A DNA stretch of 64,000 nt from a virus, in IMG/VR virus record IMGVR_UViG_3300034106_006471, positions 24,925-88,924 of that record, one strand, 5' to 3'. Position numbers and translations under genes: made by a program. The notes beneath the pieces are model-generated. The model was not told where the DNA came from. It saw only the letters and a list, made by a program, of their open reading frames with translations, and did not search any database. Of this stretch, positions 20,601 to 31,072 are shown piece by piece (within the stretch, counting starts at the first letter, position 1; every line of letters starts with the position of its first letter).

Positions 20601-23396
20601 TTAGTTCCTTCATTAAACTTCTCAAATCTATCTGATTATTTATTAACAGATGTTAGTGGAACAGTTAAAGACGCTTTTGATGAAGATGTTCCTGATGCCA
20701 TAAGACAAAAGTTATACTTGCCATGTAGTTTGACAAATCAAATGGCTTTTTTAGATCCTATTAATTTAATTAATCCTGTAGCAATTATGGATGCTGGACA
20801 AGGAATTGATTTATATAGTTCTAGTTATTCTTATACAGAAGATCCTAATTTGACTGTCATATCTAATGCGGCTTCCGAAGATTTTGCGTACATATCTAAG
20901 AATGAGCAGGAAGTGCGCAGATTCTTAAATAAAATTCCAAATAGCAATATCAATATCGATAAACTTAAAGAAATTTTATTAAATAGTATTATCCCTATTA
21001 ATAGTCAAGGATATCTGGTATCGGAAGGAGATACTAGCAATCAACAAAGAAAACACATAATGATTAGTCCTAAAAAAGCCCACCCAATTTATGCTGGCGT
21101 CCCTTTAAAATCGAATGTGAATTGCTACGGTCCTTGGACAAATTATCCATCTCTAGCGGATCAAACTGTTTTATTTCCTGGTATCAACGATACAAACAAT
21201 CTTTTAGAGCATATGATATCTGATGTAAAAATAGAACAAAAAGATGATTTAAATCCTTGGACTTATGGAGGCATGGCATTTTTAGATAAGGTTGTGGTTT
21301 ATGATATAATTAATAATTTAACATATCAAACTAGATTAGAACAGGGTTCGTTGTCTGTAGCATCTTTACCTATTTTTGGTTTGGCTGGCAATCTTAGTAT
21401 TCAACAAACAGATAGTGATTTTCATACTCTAAATAATACAAACACGTTTTTGGGATATGAATACTCAACTATAGATGCTCCATCGTATAATGGATTAGTA
21501 ATTTCTAGTTTAAATATTAGTGTTTCTAGCAATACTCTTAGTACATCATATACATTTAGAACATATTCTCCAAAATTAGGTTTATTTAGCAAAGAAAATT
21601 CTGACAGGGTTAAGAATTTTACAAATTCTATTTCTGTTGTTAATCGTAAAATAGCTCAAACTACTAAAAATCTAGAAAATTCTGTTCGAAAACAATTAAG
21701 TAGTATTATCGAAAGCTCTAAAACCAATAGAAAATCTACTAGTCTTTCGGAATATGAATCTAAAATTTACGCGGCTAGTCCTACACAATTACTTATTGGA
21801 AAAGCATCACATTATATTCCAAATCAAACAGGAGTTATTAACAATACTGGTATCTCCACTAGTTGGGCGGGAATGTTTGTTCCTGATGAAGCTCTATCTG
21901 AGCTAAGTAAACAATATAGTTCGAAGGCCGTTATGAGTATGGATGGCTTGTTTTCTCCCGTGTCTTTATATCCTACAGAAGATAATTCAACTTTTGCAAT
22001 ATCTTCTCGTGCAATAACATCTAATTTAGCATCAAGATCTATTACTTGTCCAAGATGCAATAATACTGGGAAAATTACTGGAAGCAAAAAGTCTATAAAT
22101 ATAGCAGGACAGCCTACTGATATAGAATACCCTTGCCCATTATGTTCTAAAAGTAAAGTATTTGGAGAAAAACCATCCGGTTCGGTCGATACTAATAATT
22201 CTAGTCCTATTATTAATTTAATAACATTAAATCCGTTATGTTTATCCAGTGGAGAATTTAGAAATTTTAATTCACAATCTGGAGATCCTAGTAGATATAA
22301 TATTAGAGTTGTTGGAAGATCGGATATTATGCCAACAGGAACAGATCATAGTTTAGATAGCTTTCTTAATATTAATAGTCCAGAGATAACAGATTTAAAT
22401 TTTGGAGAAGAGGATAAGGCTTATCAACAGATATACTCTAGTGGTAGCAATACAATAAAAATATTAAATAATCATAGATTTTTTGCTCATAGAGGACCAC
22501 TAATGCTTCACGGATGGGGCTACGACCAGGATGGATATCCAATTCCTAATGAAGCGGATGAGGTAAAAGAAGTAGATGGTGAAGGTAGGCCAAAAAGATT
22601 CTTTTTGACAACATCAGGAACAAATGATCTTACTCTTGATGGTGGTTTTCTTCCAACATCTACTCAAAAACTAGGAGATATTATAGGTAAAGGATGGAAA
22701 AAAGAAAATGGCCAATGGACAAGAAAGCCGTCTAAGAAATTTTATATGAATTGGTCAGAAAGACCGGATTTATGGCCAATAGGTCCGGTTGATCTTAGGT
22801 GGGATTATGAGAATAAAATTTGGACGGGAGGCGGAGGAGGTTGTAATAATGCCGATCCGCCATATATTATTGCTTCTGGTACTAATAATAGTATTTTATC
22901 AGAATTTATATCTGAAGCTAGTACTCCTAAAAAGAAATGCTCTTATAAAATGGTCTATGGTATTTTAGAACAAGATTTAGTTAAAATAGATAATTATATG
23001 GAAACTTCACCAACACGAGCATTTTTAGATGATTTAGAATATGGTTTAAAACCATTGCCAGAAAATATTAGAAGATTAATATATATTGTTGATAGAACAG
23101 GATATAGTGCTCCTAGAGGAGCAAAAATGTTATTGAGATACAACACAGATACTGGATTTTATGAACCAGTTAGTAAACAACAATACATAGTATTTGGAAC
23201 CATCAACAGTAATAATTCTGCTACGGTAGAATTTAATTATATGCCAGGATTTAGAGCAGGAGATGCCACATACCGAGGAATAATAAATTATGCGAACCCC
23301 CTAAATCTGCAACAGACTAGTAATGCGACAGGATCAACAAGGCGCGGTGCTTTTATGTATGATAATTCTAGATGGAATTTAATAGCTATAGGATAA
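17688..23396 (+). CDS. Giant tail/baseplate protein with an internal zinc-finger-like motif
   Basis: 1902 aa, preceded by a clear GAGG Shine-Dalgarno. It is largely beta-rich, with no membrane segment. Around residues 1450-1490 (nt about 22036-22155) there are two Cys-x2-Cys pairs (CPRCNNTG and CPLCSK) separated by about 27 residues, which looks like a DnaJ-type zinc-binding hairpin inserted in a virion protein. An N-terminal region with FGGIIQSWEKTLN and YTVNLVSADDLLSR resembles tail hub or baseplate proteins only loosely. It lies immediately upstream of an even larger structural gene (1-nt gap). The assignment as a baseplate or tail-tip component rests on size and context. Confidence 0.5.
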   Translation: MPQCSNSSNNILAQQMFLGASISSFSCNNGWGGSTSSLNIELVNDFGSAGMCYATNTDIPDRNVIVVSGSGFDQDDHFYTCEGDNCYVDEKGNAYDENAGSKQRIIPGKVYHFLGADGLKARYWRKHDPGFFGDATLIDTEGVYNPSIRNNPFKYNIIGVPAYFRYGYFTFGGIIQSWEKTLNTGPGTYTVNLVSADDLLSRCYMILDNYIGSIFSKFTSSTVNIPGFSAVQPGVPTNYTGNMATFLGNLKEGNIPNVFNVYGFLENYGFGVSEKNDQGIPISFIIKSLSVLTSSNNKDLSNQAAFSPFGRIIAPIPLTDNGNPIPIDQTFNNYGFGICDIVTSNDNINRCEFILDLSELPVPPKDVRLDTSNTHISVLDFIRQVCDKTGRDFYTTIIRKNSLNVIKIKTINRTQPVQSNSVSSIIQSLTNSNIPTTAASVGQEHNTATPKVLYIGAKQQRLYQTKNYLLGYLQSSYVYNPISGDFIKYKDIGSCKIPSAYSTRNVTLSEKIFQDNPDISNIFTQEQKFTESDPDLSDTLFFDNDVSDNPTEPRVGNYDVTIKYDDNSLSSDSNIRYIPLNKNSISPFFGYTFDQSIDIDMSDGNTYRFIRPVYYDIWTGQLAVNMSISELPVLSIGRMPPVGTYQQSAGLPSSTGSGVVGAENGQGIASGSNQLDPPSQDQVRIEDDAISTTPSRTVTRPVIDFIITESEMRAAMKGWENYLAYCTAKLSFTKPDLFLMLVYTYTRMGKLIGPTNPVVDINIGNGVLGSSSQPVSNLNVSGEAKQPSGNDPPKSTYKQLGINFNLMLNHEFIKDLQIISNFIAQIGDEYYGKKYLVRLPTVRSYRDRQNPDIQIPAGSNNISVYQGSGKIYFDYEPVDGAWEEHGNYIDGEIEVGSANYYKLIDNNNLIKPLLGYNASYNKDFATTAWCNVSLEDKKKAILASMLPTTPLGEAIALRNRIGRALGECGTKLVPSLNFSNLSDYLLTDVSGTVKDAFDEDVPDAIRQKLYLPCSLTNQMAFLDPINLINPVAIMDAGQGIDLYSSSYSYTEDPNLTVISNAASEDFAYISKNEQEVRRFLNKIPNSNINIDKLKEILLNSIIPINSQGYLVSEGDTSNQQRKHIMISPKKAHPIYAGVPLKSNVNCYGPWTNYPSLADQTVLFPGINDTNNLLEHMISDVKIEQKDDLNPWTYGGMAFLDKVVVYDIINNLTYQTRLEQGSLSVASLPIFGLAGNLSIQQTDSDFHTLNNTNTFLGYEYSTIDAPSYNGLVISSLNISVSSNTLSTSYTFRTYSPKLGLFSKENSDRVKNFTNSISVVNRKIAQTTKNLENSVRKQLSSIIESSKTNRKSTSLSEYESKIYAASPTQLLIGKASHYIPNQTGVINNTGISTSWAGMFVPDEALSELSKQYSSKAVMSMDGLFSPVSLYPTEDNSTFAISSRAITSNLASRSITCPRCNNTGKITGSKKSINIAGQPTDIEYPCPLCSKSKVFGEKPSGSVDTNNSSPIINLITLNPLCLSSGEFRNFNSQSGDPSRYNIRVVGRSDIMPTGTDHSLDSFLNINSPEITDLNFGEEDKAYQQIYSSGSNTIKILNNHRFFAHRGPLMLHGWGYDQDGYPIPNEADEVKEVDGEGRPKRFFLTTSGTNDLTLDGGFLPTSTQKLGDIIGKGWKKENGQWTRKPSKKFYMNWSERPDLWPIGPVDLRWDYENKIWTGGGGGCNNADPPYIIASGTNNSILSEFISEASTPKKKCSYKMVYGILEQDLVKIDNYMETSPTRAFLDDLEYGLKPLPENIRRLIYIVDRTGYSAPRGAKMLLRYNTDTGFYEPVSKQQYIVFGTINSNNSATVEFNYMPGFRAGDATYRGIINYANPLNLQQTSNATGSTRRGAFMYDNSRWNLIAIG

Positions 23397-23397
23397 T

Positions 23398-26300
23398 ATG
23401 AGCGTATCTCACTCTTGTACATTTTACGATAGATTTTTTTTAGAAGACTTACAACCATATTCTATCATTAGTGAAAATTCAGATTATTATATTAAATATG
23501 ATAATCAATTATCTAGAAAACCAATAACTATAAATCTACACAATATCGATCTAGCTCCGGCTCAATTAGATAATAATATTTGGCAACCGATAATAGTAGA
23601 TTTACCAACAGTAGAATCTTCTAGAGCGGTTTCTAGTAAATATATATTTGGTAGAGGTTCTAGCAATTCTCCTAATCTAGGCATAGAAAATGTTTTATTT
23701 TTTGAACCACAATTACAAAATTGGACTATTAATGGTTCCGTTACTATGTCTACAGATTGGATACTAACATCGGTACTCACACCCTTTCTTGCTCAATATG
23801 GTATATTGTGTTGGTCAAAACCTTCTTTTAATTATTCCTCAAATAGTAATTCTTTAGATAAAATTCCTTATAATACTGTTGTATATTCTCAACAATCATG
23901 GTCATATACTATTGATAATCAAACCATATCAATAGGCCCTGGTACTAAATTACTAAAAAAAACAGATAATGTTTTATTGATTCTAGATAATGACAAAGTT
24001 ATTAATAATAGCTCAAATATATTTCCAAATACTCAAAATAAATATTTTATATTGGACGATTTAATTCGATATGGTAATTCTTCTAGCACATTAACTAGAG
24101 ATAGTATTTTATTTTCTTTAGATAATACCACTAATTCATATATCACACATATTTCTATGGGAGAAGCTTATTCCTACTTCGATTCTGAAGGATCAAAAAT
24201 CATAGATTTACAAAATGGGGTTTATTCAAAAACCTATTTATCGCCAGTATTAAATAATATTTATAGAGAAATTTATCATCATTTAACCTTACGCTATCCC
24301 AAAAAAATTAATACTGATACAAAATTACCACAACCTTTATTTACAAGAAAACAAGGAAGAAGGTTTAAAAAGCTATGTTATTTTTTAGCAACTCATCCTC
24401 AAATAGATAGAACAACAGTTTCTATTCTACAACATCCGGGGATATATGATATAGTAAATGAATATATTAATAATTCTGCTGTTAGCATTAGTATATCGGA
24501 TGAGATAAATGAAATAAAAAATACTTTAAGTCAGATTGGAAACTATTTCAAAGATATATTAATTGATGATACTATCTATTATGATAAAACATATTTACCA
24601 AAAAAACTTATAGAAAAATATGGAACAAAATTAAGATTTACCGGAGATGCGTCATTAATATATAATGCGCCATTACCTAATGGACCTCATGTTAAAGTAT
24701 CTTCTGATATTAGATCTTTGGTAGATAAAAATATTACAAATTCAGTAGTATATAATAATACTAAAATAAATGTTGGTCTATTTATTGCTGAAACAATTAT
24801 TACTAATGATAATTCACAACTCAAATTAAGTAGTACGCTTTCAGAAAATAATGATTCTAATATAATTCCTTTATGGGATATTTCTAAAAAAGAATTAATA
24901 AATGCTGAGCTTAAATTTAGTCTTGGTCCTGATATCACTGTGAATTTTAATAATCCTAGACCAGGAGAAGGTTTTGATGTTATAAAAAAAACTTTTACTA
25001 AAAGAATATCAGAAGAACTAACTGATACAATAGAAGAACTAACTATTACATTAAGAAATGCAAAATTTAGTATTGATCCGCAACTATCTGTACTGAGAGA
25101 TACTGATATTTCTTTTGCCTGGTCCGTTTTACAAGGATCCAGGTGTTTAAAATTTAGCGATAGTAGCGCTTTTAATCCAGCAGATGGTTTAGAAGCTGCT
25201 GGAGAGGAAGTTAGGTTTAATACTAGTCAGGACGAATCACCAAATATATACATACAATCTCCGGGCAAATATATAGTTCAGTGTGTTTTAACAACACAAT
25301 ATGGTGTTTTTGCTGATACTCTTATTATATATGTTACTGGCAGCAATTCGGATGTTTCATATAATAAACCAACAACTGAACCTGTTAGATCAATTAGAAA
25401 TATAAATCTGATACCAGAAGATAGAAATGCTACTATGGTAGCAAACATAAAAGAATTTGCTATTGGTAAACAGGGAATTTTTTGGCCAATATATAGCGAT
25501 CTGAATATTTTAACACCAAAAATAGGCAGACTTAGATTAGCTAGAGTACCAACTGTTCAGCCTTTTGGTTTTATGTCAGATAAATATTTAATTCCATTTA
25601 ATCAAGATGATCCAGAATATATCTCGCAGATAGAGACTCAGGATCATTATTTTTCATTTTCTTTTAAATGTAATAATACTATTATTGAGATAGGAAAAAT
25701 TGCTTTAACTAATTTATATAGCGATAATTATCCTAATTGTCAATCCCTTTATAAAGAAGCTATAGACTACGAGGGTGTGGATGTAGAATTAGGACAGACC
25801 AAAGTTATAATAGATCCTATATCTGGAAATCAAGTTGAGATAAGACGAGCACGAAATAACGTAGCTGTTAAAAATCTAAACCTAGACAGTCCTCCAGCAT
25901 CAGGATTGTCTGAAATTATATTAAATAGCTCTGAATCTTTAAATTTTCCAGATTATACATATAATGGAGATATATATTCATTATATGCTGGTGAAGGGTT
26001 GAGCACCTCTTCTGTGCCGGTTGTTTGTTATGAACATATTCCTAATTCTACCAAATTAACTGAACTGAATAATTCTATTACTGTTAATATGAAAAAGGGT
26101 TATTTTCATCCTCATTCTGGTTGGTTGGACCAATCCCTTATTGCTACTAATTCTAATCTTAATAATAGAACATCTATTATGATAGGAGATAGTTCTAAAA
26201 GATATCACAAAACATTTAGAGGTTTAGGATTTAGTGAATTATCTAATGATTTTTCAGACGAAAACGTAAAGATATATAGTAGTAGCATTGTTTTGTCAAT

Positions 26301-29300
26301 GGCTGGTGAAGCCCACGATTATGTTACCAAAGAGGGGGTTGATAATAGAGCTCGTAAAAAAGAACACGAAAAAAAAGAAGCAAATGATCATATTAGTCTC
26401 TATGGATATAGAGATCTTAATTCCTTACCTACACATGTTTATAGATATAACGATGAATATATGCAGTCTGTCAGCTCTTTTGGTGAAACATCTACATCTG
26501 TAAGTCCACTAGAATATTGTAAATATGCTGATCCACTATCTATCGATTCCGAACAAAACGTAACAATGGTTTATGCATATCCTAAACCAGGCCCAATCAA
26601 AGCTGTTAATGGAGATATCTTTAGAGAAGAAAGATTTGATAGAACATATGGTAGAAATCTTGGAGATCTTTCTGTTGATTTAAGATTTTTAAATTATATA
26701 AACCCTAAAGAATTAGTAGTGTGGCTAGAAATTAACCCCTGCACAGAAGTAGCTGCTAGGACGAATCCGGATCCAGAGCAAAGAAAAGCTCCTGCCGATC
26801 CTTATGATTTTAATGGTAAAACAATAGCATTGGCTCAGGATTGGATTGATAGCCTATTAAATATTGAAACTAAAAATTATTTTCAAAAATTATTAAATTT
26901 AAATAAAAATACAAAAATAAATAAGACAAGATTTAATCCTACTTATTATTTATATTTATTAAATCAGGATTATATAAATTTTTCTAATTTTAATAATATT
27001 ATTAAATTTACAGACCACACTCAAAATACTAATAATTTAAATATATCAAAATACATTAATAATGACATAGAATATGCTCGACCAAGAAATTCAATAATAG
27101 AATTAAAACCAACAATATCAGCACCAGACGCCAGCGATATAGATGTAAGTAAATATTATCAGATTATAAAAACCAATAATTTACAACCCCATATTAGATG
27201 CGATTTTAGTAAATTTAGTGGATTACCATTATTTAAACCATATGTTGATCCACAATCAGCTCCATCACCTCCTGAAAATAGCTCAAGTACCACATTCACT
27301 TTAAAAATTGCAATTGTATCAGAATCTGACGATGGAAAATCATATGATAGATTATTTACTACAGACAATAATTTGGGGTTAAACGATATTACTAATAAAT
27401 CTTTATCAAATATTACAAGTAATAGTTTGTGTTCTTGGGATTTAAATATTAGTAACGGTTCTAGTAATTTAAATTTTGACGATAAAGACGCTCTTGGAAA
27501 AATTGATTATACGAACAATCCGCCTATATGGGAAGGATATAATTTTATTAGTCAAATTCCATCTCATATTATTCCTCCTATTAATTTAAATGCGCCTAAT
27601 ATATCTGTTGTTGGTCAATCTCAAACCCCATGTTTCTATGCGTCAGAAGCATTAACTGTTCCTAAAGCAACACTACTTGATGTTCCGACACTATATACTC
27701 CTCCATTCATACCACCTGACTTACCAACGTTTTTAGGAGACTGGAGGAATGTTGGAGCTTATGGTACTGACGTTTATGCTTATTTTAATGTTTTGGCTAC
27801 TCAAAGAAGAAAAGAAGCTTATTATAAAGAAATTTATTTACCTAATTTTGAAAGAAACGGAACTGGTAGACCAGATAAAGCATTAGTTAGCATATCTAAA
27901 GACAATAAATTATGGTTTAAGTTAGAAGCTGGTATATGTAGGTATAATAACTGTCCAGTATTAAAAAATAAAAAATACTCATATAAACACATTCATTACC
28001 AAAATGAATTTGCAGATTTAGCAAAGTTGAATCTGTCCAACATTGAAAATATTTTTGAATTAATAAAATCAAAAGAAATAATTACTATAAATTCAGAAAT
28101 TGTATCAGAATATAATTTATCTGCTAACGATATATTAAATAATATTTTTCAACATAAAAATAATGCATTAGTAGAATTAGTAAAACAAAAACTATCAAGT
28201 CTAAAAATAAGGATTGATAATCTAAATGAACAAATAAAACAGCAAAATCCACCTCAGCAAACATCTTCAAATGAACTACAAGAACTCAATAAATTATATA
28301 ATCAATATGAAACAATATATTCTAGCATAGGGCCAGAAGGATTACAAGAGGACGATATTATATTGTTAGCATCTTCGTATTATACTATCACAAGACAAAA
28401 TTTAGTCAATGATGAAGAAGATGAGACTAGCGACAGTAATTTAATTACACAAGAATTTACCAATAACATTTCTATACTATTAAAATATAATAAATTTCTA
28501 TTAATTAATAATAATTTATTAAATACTACTGAATATCTAACTGGGGCAAGTGTAGGATATCTTGTTACTACTGAAAGTGTAAGAGCATATTCTATATATA
28601 ATAAAGATGACTATGTAGAAACTTGTTCACCTAATAATAATTTGACAGAGCGTGATAGACTAAACTTGTCTCGTCTTAAAGAGCAGTTACAATCATATCA
28701 AAACGACCTAGCTAAAGAATTAGCTAAATCTAAAGAAGATCAGTCTAAAGTAAGTATTTCAATTTTTAAAGAACAAATCACAGATAAATCCAATGAAATT
28801 TTTTCAACAGAGCATATTTTCATCAGGAATAAGATATTAGCTAAGGGAGTTATTTTTGATGGTAAAAACTATAAAACACTATTTGTATTAGAACAACCAA
28901 ATCCAGAGAATTCAATTTTGTTAATAACTCCATCTCAAAACAGATATATAATCTGTGATACAAGCTATATTAACGAAGTAGACAAGAAATATAATCCTTG
29001 GGGGTTTTCTAGTGAACAAATAAAACTAGATGAAGGAATTTCTTTAGACAGCAAAACCATCTTCAATAATGGACTATACGGCACAGGCATTGTTCATAAT
29101 AATCCCAAAATAACATATAGTCCTGATGTAGTAAATTACATTAAAGGTTTTATGCAATATTTACGAGATGAAATATTAAATAACCAGGATTTATCTATAT
29201 CTGGAACCATATTTAAACCAGAGAACGACGATGCTGCTATTAACAATAACGAAGAAAAGAAGATTGATGTGAGTAGGATTTATTCTTTTGATGTAATTAA

Positions 29301-30723
29301 AGACTTTGTAGTTAAATATAATAATATTATTTACATAAATCCATCAAACAGCAACTCTGCTATACTCAAAAATATCATGAATTATGATGAATATAATGCA
29401 TATATTAGAAAGCATAATCTAAAATTTATTTTAGAGGGTTCATTTTCTCCAGGTAAAATTAGCGATCCTGCAATATCCGATGAGTGGGATAATGGAAAAA
29501 TATTTTTAAATAATAATATAATTACTTCTACAATCTATGGACTAAAAGATAAAACTAAATTATCTCTTTTATTTTCTAGATTATCAGCTATACAGAATAA
29601 TATTACTAATTTACAAGATCAAATCAAAACAATACAAGACCAGAATACTAATGCTACTAATCCTAATTCAAATTATATAAATGAAATTAATAGTCGCAAA
29701 CGAGACATTAATAAACTACATACAGAATATAATCAAATTTATTTTTATTTAGACAAACTGAATGTTAATTTTGCTACCCAAAGCTTAATCGAACCGGACA
29801 TTTTACCACATATATCTTTGGATGTTAATCTAAACGGAGAAGTATTAAGCATTCAAGAGGTAGTCAATAACGATTATTACATTCTAAATATAGACGCTGA
29901 ACAGGGGTGTTCTATTGATGATGATTTATCTCCAAAAATCTTATGGAAAATAGTATACTACTGTTTACCAACGATTAATAATGCTACTCAATATTATGTT
30001 GCTCCTCATAGATTTTGTGGAGAAAATCCCAACTTCTTTGCTCCTTTAATGTCTAGACAATTTTCTTTAGGAGATTTATATAATGTAGATATTAATAAAT
30101 CTCCTCGTGAAATTACATATGAAATGCCACAAGAAAAGATTTTAGAATTACAACAACAATATAATAATATTAATGGCTTATTTTGGACAGACTCTGGCGG
30201 AAATTATAATGGAAAACTAGTAGAGAGAACATTTATGTTGGGAGGTAATGGTACCACAAAATCCGGCATTGTTAAAGCAGAGTACCATTATATTATAGCA
30301 AATTATAGAGATCCATTATCAAGATCTCCAGAAGGAGATATGAAGAATAAAGTTAAAGATATATTTAATCTAAAAAATACTAATGATTTATTTATTAGGT
30401 TTAAAATTATACCTCGCAACATTAGAGAATCTGACAGATATCATGATACATATGCTTTTAATCCCGATGGAACCCCGATAAAAATTGAGCTTCGTAGAAC
30501 CACAGGAACGGTGGACTCAACATTCAAAACCTGGAAGTGCTATAACTTGAAAACTGGACAAAATATGAACTTGCCTAAAAATTTTAAATGGGTAAATCTA
30601 ATGAAATATTTAGCACACTACAATAAATATTTAATTAATAATACAATATTTGATATAAATCATAATTCGATAGATATAAAAGTTAGGGATGACCTAGGAT
30701 TAATACCATATGATTACAAATGA
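23398..30723 (+). CDS. 2441-aa giant virion protein with PKD/Ig-like domain and coiled coils
   Basis: This is the largest gene in the window. The N-terminal third is beta-rich and Asn-rich. An Ig/PKD-like domain is readable at nt about 25060-25345 (ISFAWSVLQGS ... SPGKYIVQCVLTTQYGVFADT). Three charged helical stretches likely to form coiled coils lie at nt about 28150-28330, 28640-28810 and 29560-29750. The C-terminal part contains a beta-rich domain with NGLFWTDSGGNYNG. No catalytic motif, signal peptide or membrane span was found. The ATG follows the previous stop by 1 nt, with AGGA just before it. Inferred role: a long fibre, whisker or baseplate scaffold; the exact function is unknown. 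Confidence 0.5.
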   Translation: MSVSHSCTFYDRFFLEDLQPYSIISENSDYYIKYDNQLSRKPITINLHNIDLAPAQLDNNIWQPIIVDLPTVESSRAVSSKYIFGRGSSNSPNLGIENVLFFEPQLQNWTINGSVTMSTDWILTSVLTPFLAQYGILCWSKPSFNYSSNSNSLDKIPYNTVVYSQQSWSYTIDNQTISIGPGTKLLKKTDNVLLILDNDKVINNSSNIFPNTQNKYFILDDLIRYGNSSSTLTRDSILFSLDNTTNSYITHISMGEAYSYFDSEGSKIIDLQNGVYSKTYLSPVLNNIYREIYHHLTLRYPKKINTDTKLPQPLFTRKQGRRFKKLCYFLATHPQIDRTTVSILQHPGIYDIVNEYINNSAVSISISDEINEIKNTLSQIGNYFKDILIDDTIYYDKTYLPKKLIEKYGTKLRFTGDASLIYNAPLPNGPHVKVSSDIRSLVDKNITNSVVYNNTKINVGLFIAETIITNDNSQLKLSSTLSENNDSNIIPLWDISKKELINAELKFSLGPDITVNFNNPRPGEGFDVIKKTFTKRISEELTDTIEELTITLRNAKFSIDPQLSVLRDTDISFAWSVLQGSRCLKFSDSSAFNPADGLEAAGEEVRFNTSQDESPNIYIQSPGKYIVQCVLTTQYGVFADTLIIYVTGSNSDVSYNKPTTEPVRSIRNINLIPEDRNATMVANIKEFAIGKQGIFWPIYSDLNILTPKIGRLRLARVPTVQPFGFMSDKYLIPFNQDDPEYISQIETQDHYFSFSFKCNNTIIEIGKIALTNLYSDNYPNCQSLYKEAIDYEGVDVELGQTKVIIDPISGNQVEIRRARNNVAVKNLNLDSPPASGLSEIILNSSESLNFPDYTYNGDIYSLYAGEGLSTSSVPVVCYEHIPNSTKLTELNNSITVNMKKGYFHPHSGWLDQSLIATNSNLNNRTSIMIGDSSKRYHKTFRGLGFSELSNDFSDENVKIYSSSIVLSMAGEAHDYVTKEGVDNRARKKEHEKKEANDHISLYGYRDLNSLPTHVYRYNDEYMQSVSSFGETSTSVSPLEYCKYADPLSIDSEQNVTMVYAYPKPGPIKAVNGDIFREERFDRTYGRNLGDLSVDLRFLNYINPKELVVWLEINPCTEVAARTNPDPEQRKAPADPYDFNGKTIALAQDWIDSLLNIETKNYFQKLLNLNKNTKINKTRFNPTYYLYLLNQDYINFSNFNNIIKFTDHTQNTNNLNISKYINNDIEYARPRNSIIELKPTISAPDASDIDVSKYYQIIKTNNLQPHIRCDFSKFSGLPLFKPYVDPQSAPSPPENSSSTTFTLKIAIVSESDDGKSYDRLFTTDNNLGLNDITNKSLSNITSNSLCSWDLNISNGSSNLNFDDKDALGKIDYTNNPPIWEGYNFISQIPSHIIPPINLNAPNISVVGQSQTPCFYASEALTVPKATLLDVPTLYTPPFIPPDLPTFLGDWRNVGAYGTDVYAYFNVLATQRRKEAYYKEIYLPNFERNGTGRPDKALVSISKDNKLWFKLEAGICRYNNCPVLKNKKYSYKHIHYQNEFADLAKLNLSNIENIFELIKSKEIITINSEIVSEYNLSANDILNNIFQHKNNALVELVKQKLSSLKIRIDNLNEQIKQQNPPQQTSSNELQELNKLYNQYETIYSSIGPEGLQEDDIILLASSYYTITRQNLVNDEEDETSDSNLITQEFTNNISILLKYNKFLLINNNLLNTTEYLTGASVGYLVTTESVRAYSIYNKDDYVETCSPNNNLTERDRLNLSRLKEQLQSYQNDLAKELAKSKEDQSKVSISIFKEQITDKSNEIFSTEHIFIRNKILAKGVIFDGKNYKTLFVLEQPNPENSILLITPSQNRYIICDTSYINEVDKKYNPWGFSSEQIKLDEGISLDSKTIFNNGLYGTGIVHNNPKITYSPDVVNYIKGFMQYLRDEILNNQDLSISGTIFKPENDDAAINNNEEKKIDVSRIYSFDVIKDFVVKYNNIIYINPSNSNSAILKNIMNYDEYNAYIRKHNLKFILEGSFSPGKISDPAISDEWDNGKIFLNNNIITSTIYGLKDKTKLSLLFSRLSAIQNNITNLQDQIKTIQDQNTNATNPNSNYINEINSRKRDINKLHTEYNQIYFYLDKLNVNFATQSLIEPDILPHISLDVNLNGEVLSIQEVVNNDYYILNIDAEQGCSIDDDLSPKILWKIVYYCLPTINNATQYYVAPHRFCGENPNFFAPLMSRQFSLGDLYNVDINKSPREITYEMPQEKILELQQQYNNINGLFWTDSGGNYNGKLVERTFMLGGNGTTKSGIVKAEYHYIIANYRDPLSRSPEGDMKNKVKDIFNLKNTNDLFIRFKIIPRNIRESDRYHDTYAFNPDGTPIKIELRRTTGTVDSTFKTWKCYNLKTGQNMNLPKNFKWVNLMKYLAHYNKYLINNTIFDINHNSIDIKVRDDLGLIPYDYK

Positions 30724-31072
30724 TATATTCTGTGAATTTAAACTAGTATCTGAGAATCAGTACGTATGCATTAAATGTAATACAATAATAGAATCTATAG
30801 ATAGTATAAATGATATACCGATATTTCCATGTTTAAATCCTTTTGGGGATTCCATTGATTTAGATAAATTAAAATCTCAAATTTCCATAGAAGAAGACGA
30901 AGGTGATTTATGCTCGGATCAAGAAATAGAACATAGATATTCTATATGCTCTTCTTGTGAGTTTTTTCAAAATCAATCTTGTTCTAAATGCGGGTGCTTA
31001 TTGCAAAGAAGCAGAGTTTATATGAATAAGCTGGCTATTAAACAAGAAAAGTGTCCTGAAAAGAAGTGGTAA
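30710..31072 (+). CDS. Small zinc-ribbon protein
   Basis: 120 aa, starting 14 nt inside the end of the giant gene. Two cysteine clusters are visible: YVCIKCNTII near residue 18, and CSSCEFFQNQSCSKCGC followed by CPEKKW at the C-terminus. The second pattern (C-x2-C ... C-x2-CGC ... CP..KW) recurs in small phage proteins encoded next to large tail genes, and probably binds zinc. The overlap suggests coupled translation with the upstream tail gene. Function unknown: structural accessory or assembly factor are both possible. Confidence 0.6.
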   Translation: MITNDIFCEFKLVSENQYVCIKCNTIIESIDSINDIPIFPCLNPFGDSIDLDKLKSQISIEEDEGDLCSDQEIEHRYSICSSCEFFQNQSCSKCGCLLQRSRVYMNKLAIKQEKCPEKKW

